A stretch of 64,000 nt of DNA from Paenibacillus wynnii (GTDB lineage: Bacteria > Bacillota > Bacilli > Paenibacillales > Paenibacillaceae): NCBI RefSeq assembly GCF_030812855.1, contig NZ_JAUSTK010000015.1:1-64000 (forward strand). Direction: 5' to 3'. The position numbers and the translations under genes are program-made. Shown piece after piece: positions 28,342 through 36,645 of this stretch. The first letter of the stretch is position 1. Each line of letters starts with the position of its first letter. The notes beneath the pieces were generated by a model. The model was not told where the DNA came from. It saw nothing but the letters and a program-made list of their open reading frames with translations, and did not search any database.

Positions 28342-29073
28342 TCAATGTTGAATGATTGCAACAGAAAGCAATAAAAACTGTACAGCACCGATAATTTCAA
28401 TGATCCCCACTTTCCAAGGCCTCACGATTTTACCTGCGAAAATGAAAGATCGTACCGTTGAGAACATAAATGCAATGAACAACCATGGAAGTCCCACTAT
28501 AAAAGGGATGATGAGCACAACAACATGATATATTCGTGAATAGTTAATCCAACGCAGATTCTTCCGTTCACGAAATACGGATTTCACAAAAAACACACTG
28601 CCCATGAAGTGTAAGAAGCTGAACAACATGATCAAAGCCATCGTTCGGTCCCAACCGCCTCCGCTTAGTAAGTAGGCTGCCGGTCCTCCAACAGAGAAGA
28701 TCAGTATGGCACAAATATTATTAAGCATAGCCCGCTCAGACTTATGTTTGGTATGCCAAATATTGACCATCAGTAGTCCTAACAGTAATGGGCCGAAATA
28801 AAATAACGATGGGTAAAAGATTACTGTCGGAATCAGGCAAAGAAGAGAAATGGCTCCGTAAATCAACCCCCATTTCAACCAATGCTCACGGTTATTTGTT
28901 CTTTTGAGGAATTGAAGAAATGGATAAGAGGATAAATATAGAAACAACCACCCCATAAATAACGGCAGATGCAGCCATTGCGGTTGCCCAGCCATCATCC
29001 CGAATAGAAAAGGAACACTGACCATCGCCCACGCGCCGTGTTCATGCGGGATCACAATCCCTTTGGTTTTCAT
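28342..29073 (-). CDS. ywiC: YwiC-like integral membrane protein
   Basis: This 243-residue protein has about eight hydrophobic segments and the N-terminal HEHGAWAMV motif that marks the YwiC family. Function is unknown. In Bacillus subtilis ywiC also lies directly upstream of narGHJI. That place, repeated here, ties it to nitrate respiration. It is the first gene of the nar operon, 181 bases before narG. A clear ribosome binding site (GAGGAGG) precedes the ATG. Confidence 0.88.
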   Translation of the reverse strand: MKTKGIVIPHEHGAWAMVSVPFLFGMMAGQPQWLHLPLFMGWLFLYLSSYPFLQFLKRTNNREHWLKWGLIYGAISLLCLIPTVIFYPSLFYFGPLLLGLLMVNIWHTKHKSERAMLNNICAILIFSVGGPAAYLLSGGGWDRTMALIMLFSFLHFMGSVFFVKSVFRERKNLRWINYSRIYHVVVLIIPFIVGLPWLFIAFMFSTVRSFIFAGKIVRPWKVGIIEIIGAVQFLLLSVAIIQH

Positions 29074-29147
29074 AGCATCACTACCTCCTCAAGGCCTAAA
29101 ATGAGTTTGCTAGAAATAGCATAAACCACCAAATTTCAGACCCTTAT

Positions 29148-29185
29148 GAGCCTACGCACATTTATTTACAAAAAATTGTAGGCTC
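29148..29185 (-). promoter_or_regulatory. inverted repeat upstream of ywiC-nar, candidate NreC or other operator
   Basis: GAGCCTAC (29148-29155) and GTAGGCTC (29178-29185) form a perfect 8-base inverted repeat with 22 bases between, 75-112 bases before the ywiC start. The half sites contain GTAGG, like the reported staphylococcal NreC site (GTAGGG N4 CCCTAC), but in the opposite order and with wider spacing. A hairpin in a leader is an alternative. No FNR-type TGTGA N6 TCACA site was seen. Confidence 0.4.
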
Positions 29186-29274
29186 AAAGAAAGTAAAGTT
29201 GTAAACCGGTAGTGTTGAAAGAAGTTTTAGGCTGCACGAATCTAATAAACTAATATCCGGACTGCCTTTCTCGT

Positions 29275-29991
29275 TTATAAGACCTTTAACTCGTCGTTCT
29301 GGAAGTAATAAATATCCTCTCTTTTGAAGCCGTACGCTCCGTTCGCATGCTTAATGTGCGGTTCAAATGTAAAGAAATCCACCTCTCTAATCTTTCTCGT
29401 ATTTCCTCGTTCAAAATAAATTCTGGCCTCTTTATGAAATTCAATGGTATGACCGAGGTTTCCTGCGAAATCGAGGTTCACGTAACCGAGTTGTTGGATC
29501 ACCTTGTTCATATGGAGATAGACTTCTTCAAAGGTCATTTCTGGCTCGACATACGCTTTAAACATACGGTGGAGTTGTTTTTCCGCATGTATCCCATGCT
29601 CAAATTCATCTGTAATAGAGTTTGGTTGGCATTGAAGCTGCTTTACATCGACCGCACTTCCATCGATCACGATAAAGGTACGGGCATAGTCTCCCCAGAA
29701 CGCATTGATCTCCGGGCTCAGATCGACCGTCACAATATCGTTCTTGCCTACCGTTTGCTTCGACGGACGGTAATTCCGCCCTGATTCAGAGATGATTGTT
29801 CTCGTTCCCACATGAACGAAAGCCCCGATATTGTAGTACCAAAACCGTTCTACTCCGTAGTGCCTTAAAATATCCTCCGCTTTAATAACGACTTCACGTT
29901 CAGAAATCCCCTCTGTAATGATAGTCCTTATTTCTTCCATCGCAGATTTGGCTATCGATTGAACATGAAGATAGTCCAATAAGTGCTTCAT
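29275..29991 (-). CDS. M24 family metallopeptidase-like protein
   Basis: This 238-residue protein has the pita-bread fold of methionine and proline aminopeptidases. Metal ligands can be placed as Asp in VTVDLSP near residue 95, Asp in WGDYART near 107, His in NLGHTIEFH near 185, Glu in FFTFEPH near 208 and Glu in FKREDIYYF near 228. The substrate is unknown. GGAGG seven bases before the ATG at 29991 sets the start; the upstream frame to 30069 is not needed. It is 200 bases upstream of ywiC on the same strand and probably a separate unit. Confidence 0.8.
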   Translation of the reverse strand: MKHLLDYLHVQSIAKSAMEEIRTIITEGISEREVVIKAEDILRHYGVERFWYYNIGAFVHVGTRTIISESGRNYRPSKQTVGKNDIVTVDLSPEINAFWGDYARTFIVIDGSAVDVKQLQCQPNSITDEFEHGIHAEKQLHRMFKAYVEPEMTFEEVYLHMNKVIQQLGYVNLDFAGNLGHTIEFHKEARIYFERGNTRKIREVDFFTFEPHIKHANGAYGFKREDIYYFQNDELKVL

Positions 29992-30362
29992 AAAGTTACC
30001 TCCACCTAGGTTCAATAATGCGACTTCACATATCTCTTGCGTTATCTTCTTAAATAGATTCGGAATCAACGTATGTATTCCTTCAATCGGCTCACTAAAG
30101 TAAACTGCCCTTTAGCTTAACGGCATCCAAGATTTGACGTCTACTTCAATAAAAAAAGGGAACAGGCACCCGTGGCTGTCTGCTCCCTGGTTATCTTTAT
30201 TCCCCATTACTTTGACATAAAAGGAGTAATAGAACATCACTTCACTGCGATGGACTCGAAACTGGTGAAGCGAGCGCTTTGACAAATAGTAACGCCGTCG
30301 TTGGTGGAGGGGCCTTTACTTGATGTTTTTGTTGACCACTATCATTATAATGCCTGCAAACA
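29992..30362. other. gene-free stretch with terminator
   Basis: No gene is supported here. It holds the terminator of the efflux operon (30151-30187). At 30103-30117 is the short motif CCCTTTAGCTTAAC, related to the family 2 repeats. Confidence 0.4.
30151..30187 (-). terminator. terminator of the ABC-2 efflux operon
   Basis: An imperfect stem pairs GGGAACAGGCAC (30158-30169) with GTGGCTGTCTGCTCCC (30172-30187). Read on the minus strand it is followed by TTTTTTT. It lies about 175 bases beyond the permease stop. Confidence 0.6.
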
Positions 30363-31124
30363 TTAAGCTGCTGTCCGTTTGTATGCGCGCACCGCAAATA
30401 GATATGCGACGATCAGTATCCCTAAGCACCACGCAAGAGCGACCCAGATATCATTTCCTACCGGTTGACTTGACAATAGAGCACGGATGGTTTCTACGAT
30501 AGAGGTCACCGGCTGGTTTTCGGCAAAGGCGCGTACGACTGACGGCATCGTTTCGGTCGGCACAAAGGCCGAACTGATAAACGGCAGGAAGATCAGCGGA
30601 TAGGAAAACACGCTAGCACCTTCCACCGATTTTGCGGACAGTCCGGCAATCGCCGCGACCCAAGTCAAAGCCAGCGTAAACAGCACGAGTATGCCGGCTA
30701 CGGCAAGCCAAGATAGTACCCCTGCCGACGAGCGAAAGCCCATAATGAGCGCTACGAGAATGATGAGGACAACCGATATGGCGTTGGATACCAACGAGGT
30801 CAGCACGTGCCCCCACAGCAGGGCAGAACGCGAAATCGGCATGGAGTGGAACCGCTCAATGATGCCCCGTTGCTTATCTAAAAACAGGCGGTAAGCCGTA
30901 TAGGATATACCGCTTGCAATCGCAATCAGCAGGATACCGGGCAACAGGTAGTTCACATAGTTATCCATACCGCTTTGGATTGCGCCGCCAAACACATAGA
31001 CGAACATTAACATCATTGCAATCGGAGTGATACAAACCGTGAAGATGGTGTCCATGCTTCGCAAAATATGGCGCATGGAACGTCCAAGCATCACGCTAAT
31101 GTCGCTGAAAAAATGCTCATTCAT
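30363..31124 (-). CDS. ABC-2 type efflux permease
   Basis: This 253-residue membrane protein has six hydrophobic segments and the DrrB-like features of drug efflux permeases: SDISVMLGRSMRHILRS before the first span, FLDKQRGIIERFHSMPISR in the cytoplasmic loop near 90, and FLPFISSAFVPTETMP near 180. It pairs with the ATPase just upstream. The five genes from 32940 to 30363 form one minus-strand unit. GC content is visibly higher than in the neighbouring DNA. Confidence 0.9.
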   Translation of the reverse strand: MNEHFFSDISVMLGRSMRHILRSMDTIFTVCITPIAMMLMFVYVFGGAIQSGMDNYVNYLLPGILLIAIASGISYTAYRLFLDKQRGIIERFHSMPISRSALLWGHVLTSLVSNAISVVLIILVALIMGFRSSAGVLSWLAVAGILVLFTLALTWVAAIAGLSAKSVEGASVFSYPLIFLPFISSAFVPTETMPSVVRAFAENQPVTSIVETIRALLSSQPVGNDIWVALAWCLGILIVAYLFAVRAYKRTAA

Positions 31125-31126
31125 TG

Positions 31127-31885
31127 TTACTCACTCTCCTTTTTACCAATGATTGCGAGGAATATCTCCTCCAATGAAGGTTGTTTTTCCACATACTCCG
31201 TCTTTGCGGGCGGGAACAGCATTTTCAGTTCCTCAAGCGTGCCATTGGCAATAATCCTGCCCTTATGCAAAATGGCAATTCTATCGGCAAGTTGTTCGGC
31301 CTCATCCAAATACTGAGTGGTCAAGAATACCGTTGTTCCACCGTCGGCAAGCTCCTTGACAATCTTCCAAGCCTCCATGCGTGCCTCGGGGTCAAGGCCT
31401 GTGGTCGGCTCGTCGAGGAAAATGAGCTGCGGTTCTCCGATCAGGCTCATGGCAATGTCGAGCCTGCGGCGCATACCGCCCGAATAGGTGGACACCTTGC
31501 GGTCGGCGGCGTCGTTCAAGCCGAAGCGATTCAGTAAATCATCCGCGACATGACGCGGATTGTTAAGGTGTCGCAGTTTGGCAATCATGATAAGATTTTC
31601 CCGCCCGGTCAATATCTCGTCCACGGCAGCAAATTGCCCGGTCAGACTGATCGCATGCCGCACATTCTCAGGTTTTGACGCGACGTCAAATCCGTTTACG
31701 GTTGCGGTGCCTCCGTCCTGTTTAAGCAGTGTGGTGAGGATTCTGACAATCGTCGTCTTGCCCGCGCCGTTGGAGCCAAGCAGGGCGAAAATCTCACCTC
31801 GCTTCACTTCAAAATCGACGCCCTTTAGGACTTCTGTGTCCTTGAAAGACTTTCGCAGACCTTTCACTTCAATTGCTTTTTCCAT
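31127..31885 (-). CDS. ABC efflux ATPase (DrrA-like)
   Basis: This 252-residue ATPase has Walker A GSNGAGKTT near residue 38, signature YSGGMRRRLDIAMSL near 135, Walker B LIFLDEPTTGLDP and switch His replaced by Gln in FLTTQYLDEAEQLADR, as is normal for DrrA-type drug exporters. GGGGG eight bases before the ATG at 31885 sets the start. It is two bases from the permease gene, so the pair is a complete exporter. The substrate cannot be told from the sequence. Confidence 0.92.
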   Translation of the reverse strand: MEKAIEVKGLRKSFKDTEVLKGVDFEVKRGEIFALLGSNGAGKTTIVRILTTLLKQDGGTATVNGFDVASKPENVRHAISLTGQFAAVDEILTGRENLIMIAKLRHLNNPRHVADDLLNRFGLNDAADRKVSTYSGGMRRRLDIAMSLIGEPQLIFLDEPTTGLDPEARMEAWKIVKELADGGTTVFLTTQYLDEAEQLADRIAILHKGRIIANGTLEELKMLFPPAKTEYVEKQPSLEEIFLAIIGKKESE

Positions 31886-31924
31886 CCCGATATCCCCCTT
31901 TTCATTTTTTATCCACAACCTTTT

Positions 31925-32248
31925 TCATGGTCTTCTTTCTTTCTTGGCAACAGATTCTTGATAGATGTCAGCGTAAGTTTTTGAATCTTTGATTAGATCG
32001 TCGCAGAAAGCCGCTACGTCACTGCCCGTCACTTCGAGCACGCCTTTCCCCAAAGCCGCGCCTTCTTCAAAAAGGTCGACAATCCCCGAAAGCAACCCCG
32101 TCCCGTCGGTTAGCTGGGCAGGGCCGACCTTAAAGAGATATTTTTGAATCTCTTTATAAACAATCTGATAATCTTGCGGGAGTCCTTTGACACGCGCCAC
32201 GTGCGCTCGCCACTCTTTTTTGCCTTCGATGATATCCCGTATATTCAT
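31925..32248 (-). CDS. DUF1048 protein (second copy)
   Basis: This 107-residue soluble helical protein is of the DUF1048 family. Motifs include KGLPQDYQIVYKEIQKYL near residue 22, GLLSGIVDLFEEGAALGKGVLEVTGSDVAAFCDDL, and a basic tail. Proteins of this family lie with PadR regulators and ABC exporters in Firmicutes. Their role is unknown. It resembles the gene just upstream over most of its length, pointing to an old tandem duplication. Confidence 0.85.
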   Translation of the reverse strand: MNIRDIIEGKKEWRAHVARVKGLPQDYQIVYKEIQKYLFKVGPAQLTDGTGLLSGIVDLFEEGAALGKGVLEVTGSDVAAFCDDLIKDSKTYADIYQESVAKKERRP

Positions 32249-32260
32249 TGTATCCTCCTT

Positions 32261-32608
32261 CTATTTACCTAATTTTTTGGCGATATTATTATTGAGCTGC
32301 TGGCGCCACTTGTCGCGGTAAGACTTTGCCCCTTCTTCGCCGGCAAGCGCTGAACAGAAGCCTTTGATATCGTCACCCAGAGCTTCTTGGACACTCTGCC
32401 CGTCCGCCGCCGTTTCTTCCAGCAGGCCAAGCACACCGTCAAGTATGGGCATGAGGTTGCGACCGGTAAAATCGGAGTGCGTCCAAAGATTGGCTTTAAT
32501 TTTTTCCCATGCGGCTTGATAATCAGCGGGCAGCTTTTGGGCTCGCGATTCAAAAACTTTAAATTCTTTAGTCATATCGCTGCCGGTGATCTTTTCCCAA
32601 AAATTCAT
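32261..32608 (-). CDS. DUF1048 protein (first copy)
   Basis: This 115-residue member of the same family as the next gene shares the patterns LPADYQAAWEKIKANLW, GVLGLLEETAADGQSVQEALGDDIKGFC and the helical layout. The start codon overlaps the last base of the PadR stop codon (TAATG), so translation is likely coupled. No signal peptide or membrane span is seen. With PadR and the exporter it forms a conserved-looking cassette. Confidence 0.85.
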   Translation of the reverse strand: MNFWEKITGSDMTKEFKVFESRAQKLPADYQAAWEKIKANLWTHSDFTGRNLMPILDGVLGLLEETAADGQSVQEALGDDIKGFCSALAGEEGAKSYRDKWRQQLNNNIAKKLGK

Positions 32609-32940
32609 TATTTTTTCTCCTTTAGCTCATTAATTTTTGATGATACAAACTCCCATTTTTCCCAGAACCTCCGCAGCTCCTCGCGCCCCGCGTCGTTGAT
32701 CGCGAAAAACTTTCGCGGCGGTCCCATGTCGGAGGGCTTCTTGGTGATCTCCACCAACTTGTTTTTTTCAAGCCGGATCAGGATGGTGTACACCGTTCCC
32801 TCCACAATATCTGTGAAGCCGAGGGCGTTCAGCCGCCGCGTGATTTCATAGCCGTAGGTTTCTTTGCGGCTTATAATTTCAAGGACACAGCCCTCAAGCG
32901 CCCCTTTGAGCATTTCCGTTAAGTTTTCCAGCACTATCAC
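32608..32940 (-). CDS. PadR-family transcriptional regulator
   Basis: This 110-residue protein has a PadR winged helix (GALEGCVLEIISRKETYGYEI near residue 15, EGTVYTILIRLEKNKLVE near 50, KFFAINDAGREELRRFW near 75) and only a short C-terminal helix, so it is of the small PadR-s2 type. It is first in the operon of two DUF1048 genes and an exporter, and presumably represses it until a drug binds. Inverted repeats overlap its promoter. Confidence 0.92.
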   Translation of the reverse strand: MIVLENLTEMLKGALEGCVLEIISRKETYGYEITRRLNALGFTDIVEGTVYTILIRLEKNKLVEITKKPSDMGPPRKFFAINDAGREELRRFWEKWEFVSSKINELKEKK

Positions 32941-32953
32941 CCCTTGCTATTCT

Positions 32954-33018
32954 GTATCACTGGTATGTAGTGATACTTACTACTGCTATAAAGTAACACG
33001 TAGTAGTCTAATTGTCAA
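32954..33018 (-). promoter_or_regulatory. PadR operon promoter with two inverted repeats
   Basis: On the minus strand TTGACA (33018-33013), a 17-base spacer and TACTTT (32995-32990) form a good sigma-A promoter. ACTACT/AGTAGT (32979-32984 and 33002-33007) straddles the -10. GTATCACT/AGTGATAC (32954-32961 and 32969-32976) lies just downstream. Either could be the PadR operator. Confidence 0.65.
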
Positions 33019-33054
33019 TAGCGTTTACTCTGAAACGGATTTTATATTTTCAAC

Positions 33055-33226
33055 TATCCTGCCCGTGGGACTTGATCCCGAGCGCTATAATGTTCACCCC
33101 TACTTGTCATGACCATGATTGAGGCTGGTTGGGACAAAGATCGTGTATAACAGGTTTTCCACACTCTTAAAAGGCTTGTCCATGGCTTTCTTCTTTAGAT
33201 ATATCTAAACCGATAACTGGATTCAT
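33055..33226 (-). mobile_element. IS110-type element remnant (transposase N-terminal stub)
   Basis: On the minus strand an ATG at 33226 opens MNPVIGLDISKEESHGQAF, then a stop. This matches the start of IS110-family transposases, including the first catalytic Asp of the DEDD nuclease in GLDIS. A one-base shift after QAF would continue as LECGKP, again transposase-like. The remaining DNA to about 33055 has no frame and includes a GGGACTTGATCCC hairpin. I infer a deleted copy in which most of the transposase is gone. The outer limits are guesses. Confidence 0.55.
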
Positions 33227-33253
33227 TCAATCTATTTTGACATGCTTATTATT

Positions 33254-33339
33254 AGCTGGTATAGCGTTATGAAAAGGTAGCCGATCGTCTGGCCGATTGC
33301 GATCGTGTCTTGATTTAACTATCGTTCCCCTTTAGCTTA
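33254..33339 (-). repeat. 3'-flank repeat, family 2
   Basis: It shares AGCGTTATGAAAAGG, AGCCGATCGTCTGGCCG, TCGTGTCTTGATT and a closing TTCCCC-TTAG motif with 35149-35235. The central hairpin is degraded here. It lies downstream of the DUF4179 gene in the direction of transcription. Confidence 0.65.
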
Positions 33340-33459
33340 GTGACTCGGAACCATCTTTGACGCAAACTACAAATAGCCCCATTGAGCCTATCAAAACTAG
33401 GCACAATGAGGAGCATTTGAAGCTTACTGTAATAAGATTATTAGTAATGTAGTAGAGAT

Positions 33460-34488
33460 TCAGTTTTTCATCGGAATTTCTTTGTCAAAGAATACGAAAG
33501 ACGCGATTTCCTTATCATTTATAATATTTTCAAACGTTTTAATTGTAAGCAGTTGGTTACTCAAAAAATCGCTTACAGCTAATCCGGAAAAAATGCTGGT
33601 CGTTTCTGAGGTCCCTTCTTTATAGTTTATCTTGATAGGGAAGTTATCTAAATATTCATTTGGACCAACCTCCTTTAATCTGCCGGCGGCTTTGTTAATC
33701 TCCTTTAATGATCCGCTATCAATCTTCAAAGTAATTGAAATTGGCGAGACAGAGATCGTTTTTAAAATTGCCGTATAACCAAACAGCTTAACGGTTTGAT
33801 CGATCTGATAAAGGGTCGAGTACTCCTTGAAATCTAGCTTTAAAGCGGTTTCCCATGAACCCGGAATGATGGTTTCAAAAATGCCAGGAAACGGATCTGC
33901 AGCTTGTAAATCATAGAGTTTCAAATCAACAGTTTGACCTGCTAAGGAACTGTCAGTCATTATATTCATGACCAAGCTTATTTTATGGTCATTAGGATTT
34001 TCATCGTCGAGCACCTCAAATCCTGTACTGTTACTGCTTTGATTTGTCGTAATCATGGTATGAAAACGGTATCGCTCCGCATTTAGAACAGTGCCTTCTG
34101 GGGCAGTAAAGTCCATTAAAATATAGGTTAGATTGCTGTCGCCGATCACTTGCTTAATGGTTAGCGATCCATACTCATTTTTCATAGTTTTGTCCACTAC
34201 ATAAGCGCCATTGGACAAATATGCAGCCTGATAGTTATTTGACGGTTTAAGAAATTTTATAAATGCTTCATCTAATCCCATATATACCGCTGCAAAAGCC
34301 GTTGTGGTTAAAGAAGCCATTAGTACGGCAGCCAGTACGGCATATCTTACAAGTTTCACAGGAGGAAATCTTCTTTGCCTTTTATGCTCAACCTGGCTTT
34401 GCATTAAAATGTTTTGAAACATTTTTTCTTTTTGTTCAGTTCTTGGAGTAAGAGCTTCAAAAATCTGATTAATATTTTTGTTACTCAA
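33460..34488 (-). CDS. DUF4179 membrane protein, probable anti-sigma factor
   Basis: This 342-residue protein has a cytoplasmic N terminus (about 45 residues), one membrane segment near 47-67 (YAVLAAVLMASLTTTAFAAVY) and an extracytoplasmic beta-rich domain with the DUF4179 pattern (MDFTAPEGTVLNAERYRF). Such proteins are commonly encoded next to an ECF sigma factor and are thought to hold it at the membrane. The gene overlaps the sigma gene by eight bases. No zinc-binding anti-sigma motif is visible. Confidence 0.82.
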   Translation of the reverse strand: MSNKNINQIFEALTPRTEQKEKMFQNILMQSQVEHKRQRRFPPVKLVRYAVLAAVLMASLTTTAFAAVYMGLDEAFIKFLKPSNNYQAAYLSNGAYVVDKTMKNEYGSLTIKQVIGDSNLTYILMDFTAPEGTVLNAERYRFHTMITTNQSSNSTGFEVLDDENPNDHKISLVMNIMTDSSLAGQTVDLKLYDLQAADPFPGIFETIIPGSWETALKLDFKEYSTLYQIDQTVKLFGYTAILKTISVSPISITLKIDSGSLKEINKAAGRLKEVGPNEYLDNFPIKINYKEGTSETTSIFSGLAVSDFLSNQLLTIKTFENIINDKEIASFVFFDKEIPMKN

Positions 34489-34984
34489 TATAATCCCCTC
34501 CCAAATCCATCTTGAGGCGTTTGCGGCCTCTGAATAGTTGCGTTTGGATCGTGCTTTCTTTGCGTCCTAACATCTCTGCTATTTCTTTTACCGTGTACTC
34601 CTCAAAATAGTATAGATATAAAACAGTTTTGTATTTTTCGGGAAGTGAAAGCAGTTTTGTAACCACCTTGCCGGATGGTTGATCACCATTCCAAGAAACA
34701 ACTTCTGGCAAAGCGTCTAATGCCACACGACGGGTTGTCCACCAATTTTTAAGAATGTCTTTACAGTAATTTCGAGTGGTTACCATCAGCCATGCTTTTT
34801 CATGCTCGTGGTCATTAAAAGGCATTGGAGATTTAATTAGTTTTAGAAATACAGATTGAACAGCGTCTTCAACATCAACGGGATTTTTCAAGTATATAAA
34901 GCAAAGTCTGTAGACTAGATCTGCACGCCGTTGATATAGTTCAGCCAATTCTTTATCCGTACTTAATAAAGAATTGCATTCCAT
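34481..34984 (-). CDS. ECF RNA polymerase sigma factor
   Basis: This 167-residue sigma-70-type factor has region 2 near residues 15-80 (ADLVYRLCFIYLKNPVDVEDAVQSVFLKL) and region 4 near 105-160 (LPEKYKTVLYLYYFEEYTVKEIAEML, ESTIQTQLFRGRKRLK). The ATG at 34984 has GGAGG seven bases before it. A signal sensed by the partner DUF4179 protein would release it. I could not identify its own promoter with confidence. Confidence 0.9.
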   Translation of the reverse strand: MECNSLLSTDKELAELYQRRADLVYRLCFIYLKNPVDVEDAVQSVFLKLIKSPMPFNDHEHEKAWLMVTTRNYCKDILKNWWTTRRVALDALPEVVSWNGDQPSGKVVTKLLSLPEKYKTVLYLYYFEEYTVKEIAEMLGRKESTIQTQLFRGRKRLKMDLGGDYIE

Positions 34985-35110
34985 TTTTTCGCCTCCTACA
35001 TTCAACACGATTGATAATTCCAAAATATCTCATTAACCAGTTTTATTTTTTTACATGAGACAGATTGTGAACACTTGGACGATCTCCTTATGCTTTTGAT
35101 TTTCAAGACA

Positions 35111-35134
35111 AAGGACCCGCCAAGGCGGATCCTT
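35111..35134. terminator. hairpin between two accessory units
   Basis: AAGGACCCGCC and GGCGGATCCTT pair over eleven positions with one mismatch and a two-base loop. It lies about 100 bases past the DapA-like stop. The T-tail (TTTGTCTT on the minus strand) is modest. Confidence 0.5.
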
Positions 35135-35148
35135 CTGCTGTTTTATTA

Positions 35149-35235
35149 AGCTGGCGTTAGCGTTATGAAAAGGCAGCCGATCGTCTGGCCGGCTGCCATC
35201 GTGTCTTGATTGAGCTATACTTCCCCGTTAGTTAA
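35149..35235 (-). repeat. 3'-flank repeat, family 2, best copy
   Basis: Contains a perfect hairpin, GGCAGCCG (35172-35179) with CGGCTGCC (35190-35197), followed on the minus strand by TTTTCAT. Outer words TTAACTAACGGGG and AACGCTAACGCC frame it. It overlaps the stop codon of the DapA-like gene and probably works as its terminator. Confidence 0.65.
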
Positions 35236-36125
35236 ATAACAAGCCCTATATGGGTAAGCATTTTTGATAGAGCTAGACGAGCTGTCTCATTTAATCTTTG
35301 CAAGGGTAGCGGTAGACTCGGACTGTCAATCAACCCCTGTATTTCCGCTACGGCAGCAACTACGCGCAGACTACCATACTTTTGAAACATCTCCCAAAGA
35401 GGATCAAGTCGGGCGGATAGACTTTCAGCTTCGACAGAACGCCCAGAAAGAGCAGAACGCGTTATTTTTATACATATATCTGGATACAACCCACCAAGTA
35501 CTGAGTACCAAGCATCGAATCCTGCATTTAAGCCAGCTGCAGCATACGCGTCGCCACTAACCCCTATAGTGACATCAGACGGAATATTCGCACGCAACTG
35601 TTCCACTCTTTCCTTAGCTGAAACCAAATCCTCTGGAACCCCGGGGATCTTAATCGAACGAACATTTTGTAACCTTGCGATTTTTCCATGCAATTCATTA
35701 CTGAATCGAAAGTGAGTGGTACTTGGATTATCATATACACACAAAGGTACGGTAAGAGAATTTGTTACCGTTTCATATAGTGAAAATACCTCATCCTCAG
35801 TTAATTGCTGATATGAAACAGGTGCTAGAAGAACACCATTTGCTCCTGCTTTTTGGGCATCTTCTGCTAAATGGAGCACATCGCGAGTACGCAAAGCACT
35901 AATTCCAATCATTACAGGAATCCCCTCGGCGTGCTCAATTGCGAGCTGAATAACACGCAGGCGTTCTTCCCGATTGAGATAAACATAACTTCAAGTCGAT
36001 CCTAAAACACCGATCGAATCTACTCTTGCTGAGGTTAAACGTTTGAGCAGTCGTATAAAAGCCTTTTCATCTATCCCGGACTCATTCATTGGAGTTAGAG
36101 GAAATGCAGATAAGCCTGTAAACAT
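35232..36125 (-). pseudogene. DapA-family aldolase/synthase, interrupted by in-frame TGA
   Basis: From ATG 36125 the frame reads MFTGLSAFPLTPMNESG..., a standard start for the dihydrodipicolinate synthase/N-acetylneuraminate lyase family, and continues to the stop at 35232 for 297 residues. The only break is TGA at 35991-35993 (codon 45), in the place where the family motif GSTGSY needs Gly. A single G-to-T change (GGA to TGA) explains it. After the stop the barrel is intact, with YNDNPSTTHF-type and Schiff-base Lys region RSIKIPGVPEDL. A sequencing error is possible; otherwise the gene is a fresh pseudogene. An internal ATG at 35912 could make only a partial barrel. Confidence 0.85.
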
Positions 36126-36157
36126 AATAAAAACATCCTTTCAATTAAGAGAAAATG

Positions 36158-36621
<464 letters not shown>

Positions 36622-36645
36622 TTTATTTGTCCTCCATTTAATAAA

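Larger units (their letters stand above)
32941..33459. other. 519-base gene-free stretch with promoter, IS remnant and repeat
   Basis: Contains the PadR promoter and operators, an IS110-type transposase stub and a family 2 repeat copy, all listed separately. I see nothing else in 33340-33459. Confidence 0.5.

Noticed and set aside
28161..28400. N-terminal extension of narG by 80 codons
   Set aside because: The extension is hydrophobic and unlike NarG; the family start begins at 28160. It is an open leader by chance.
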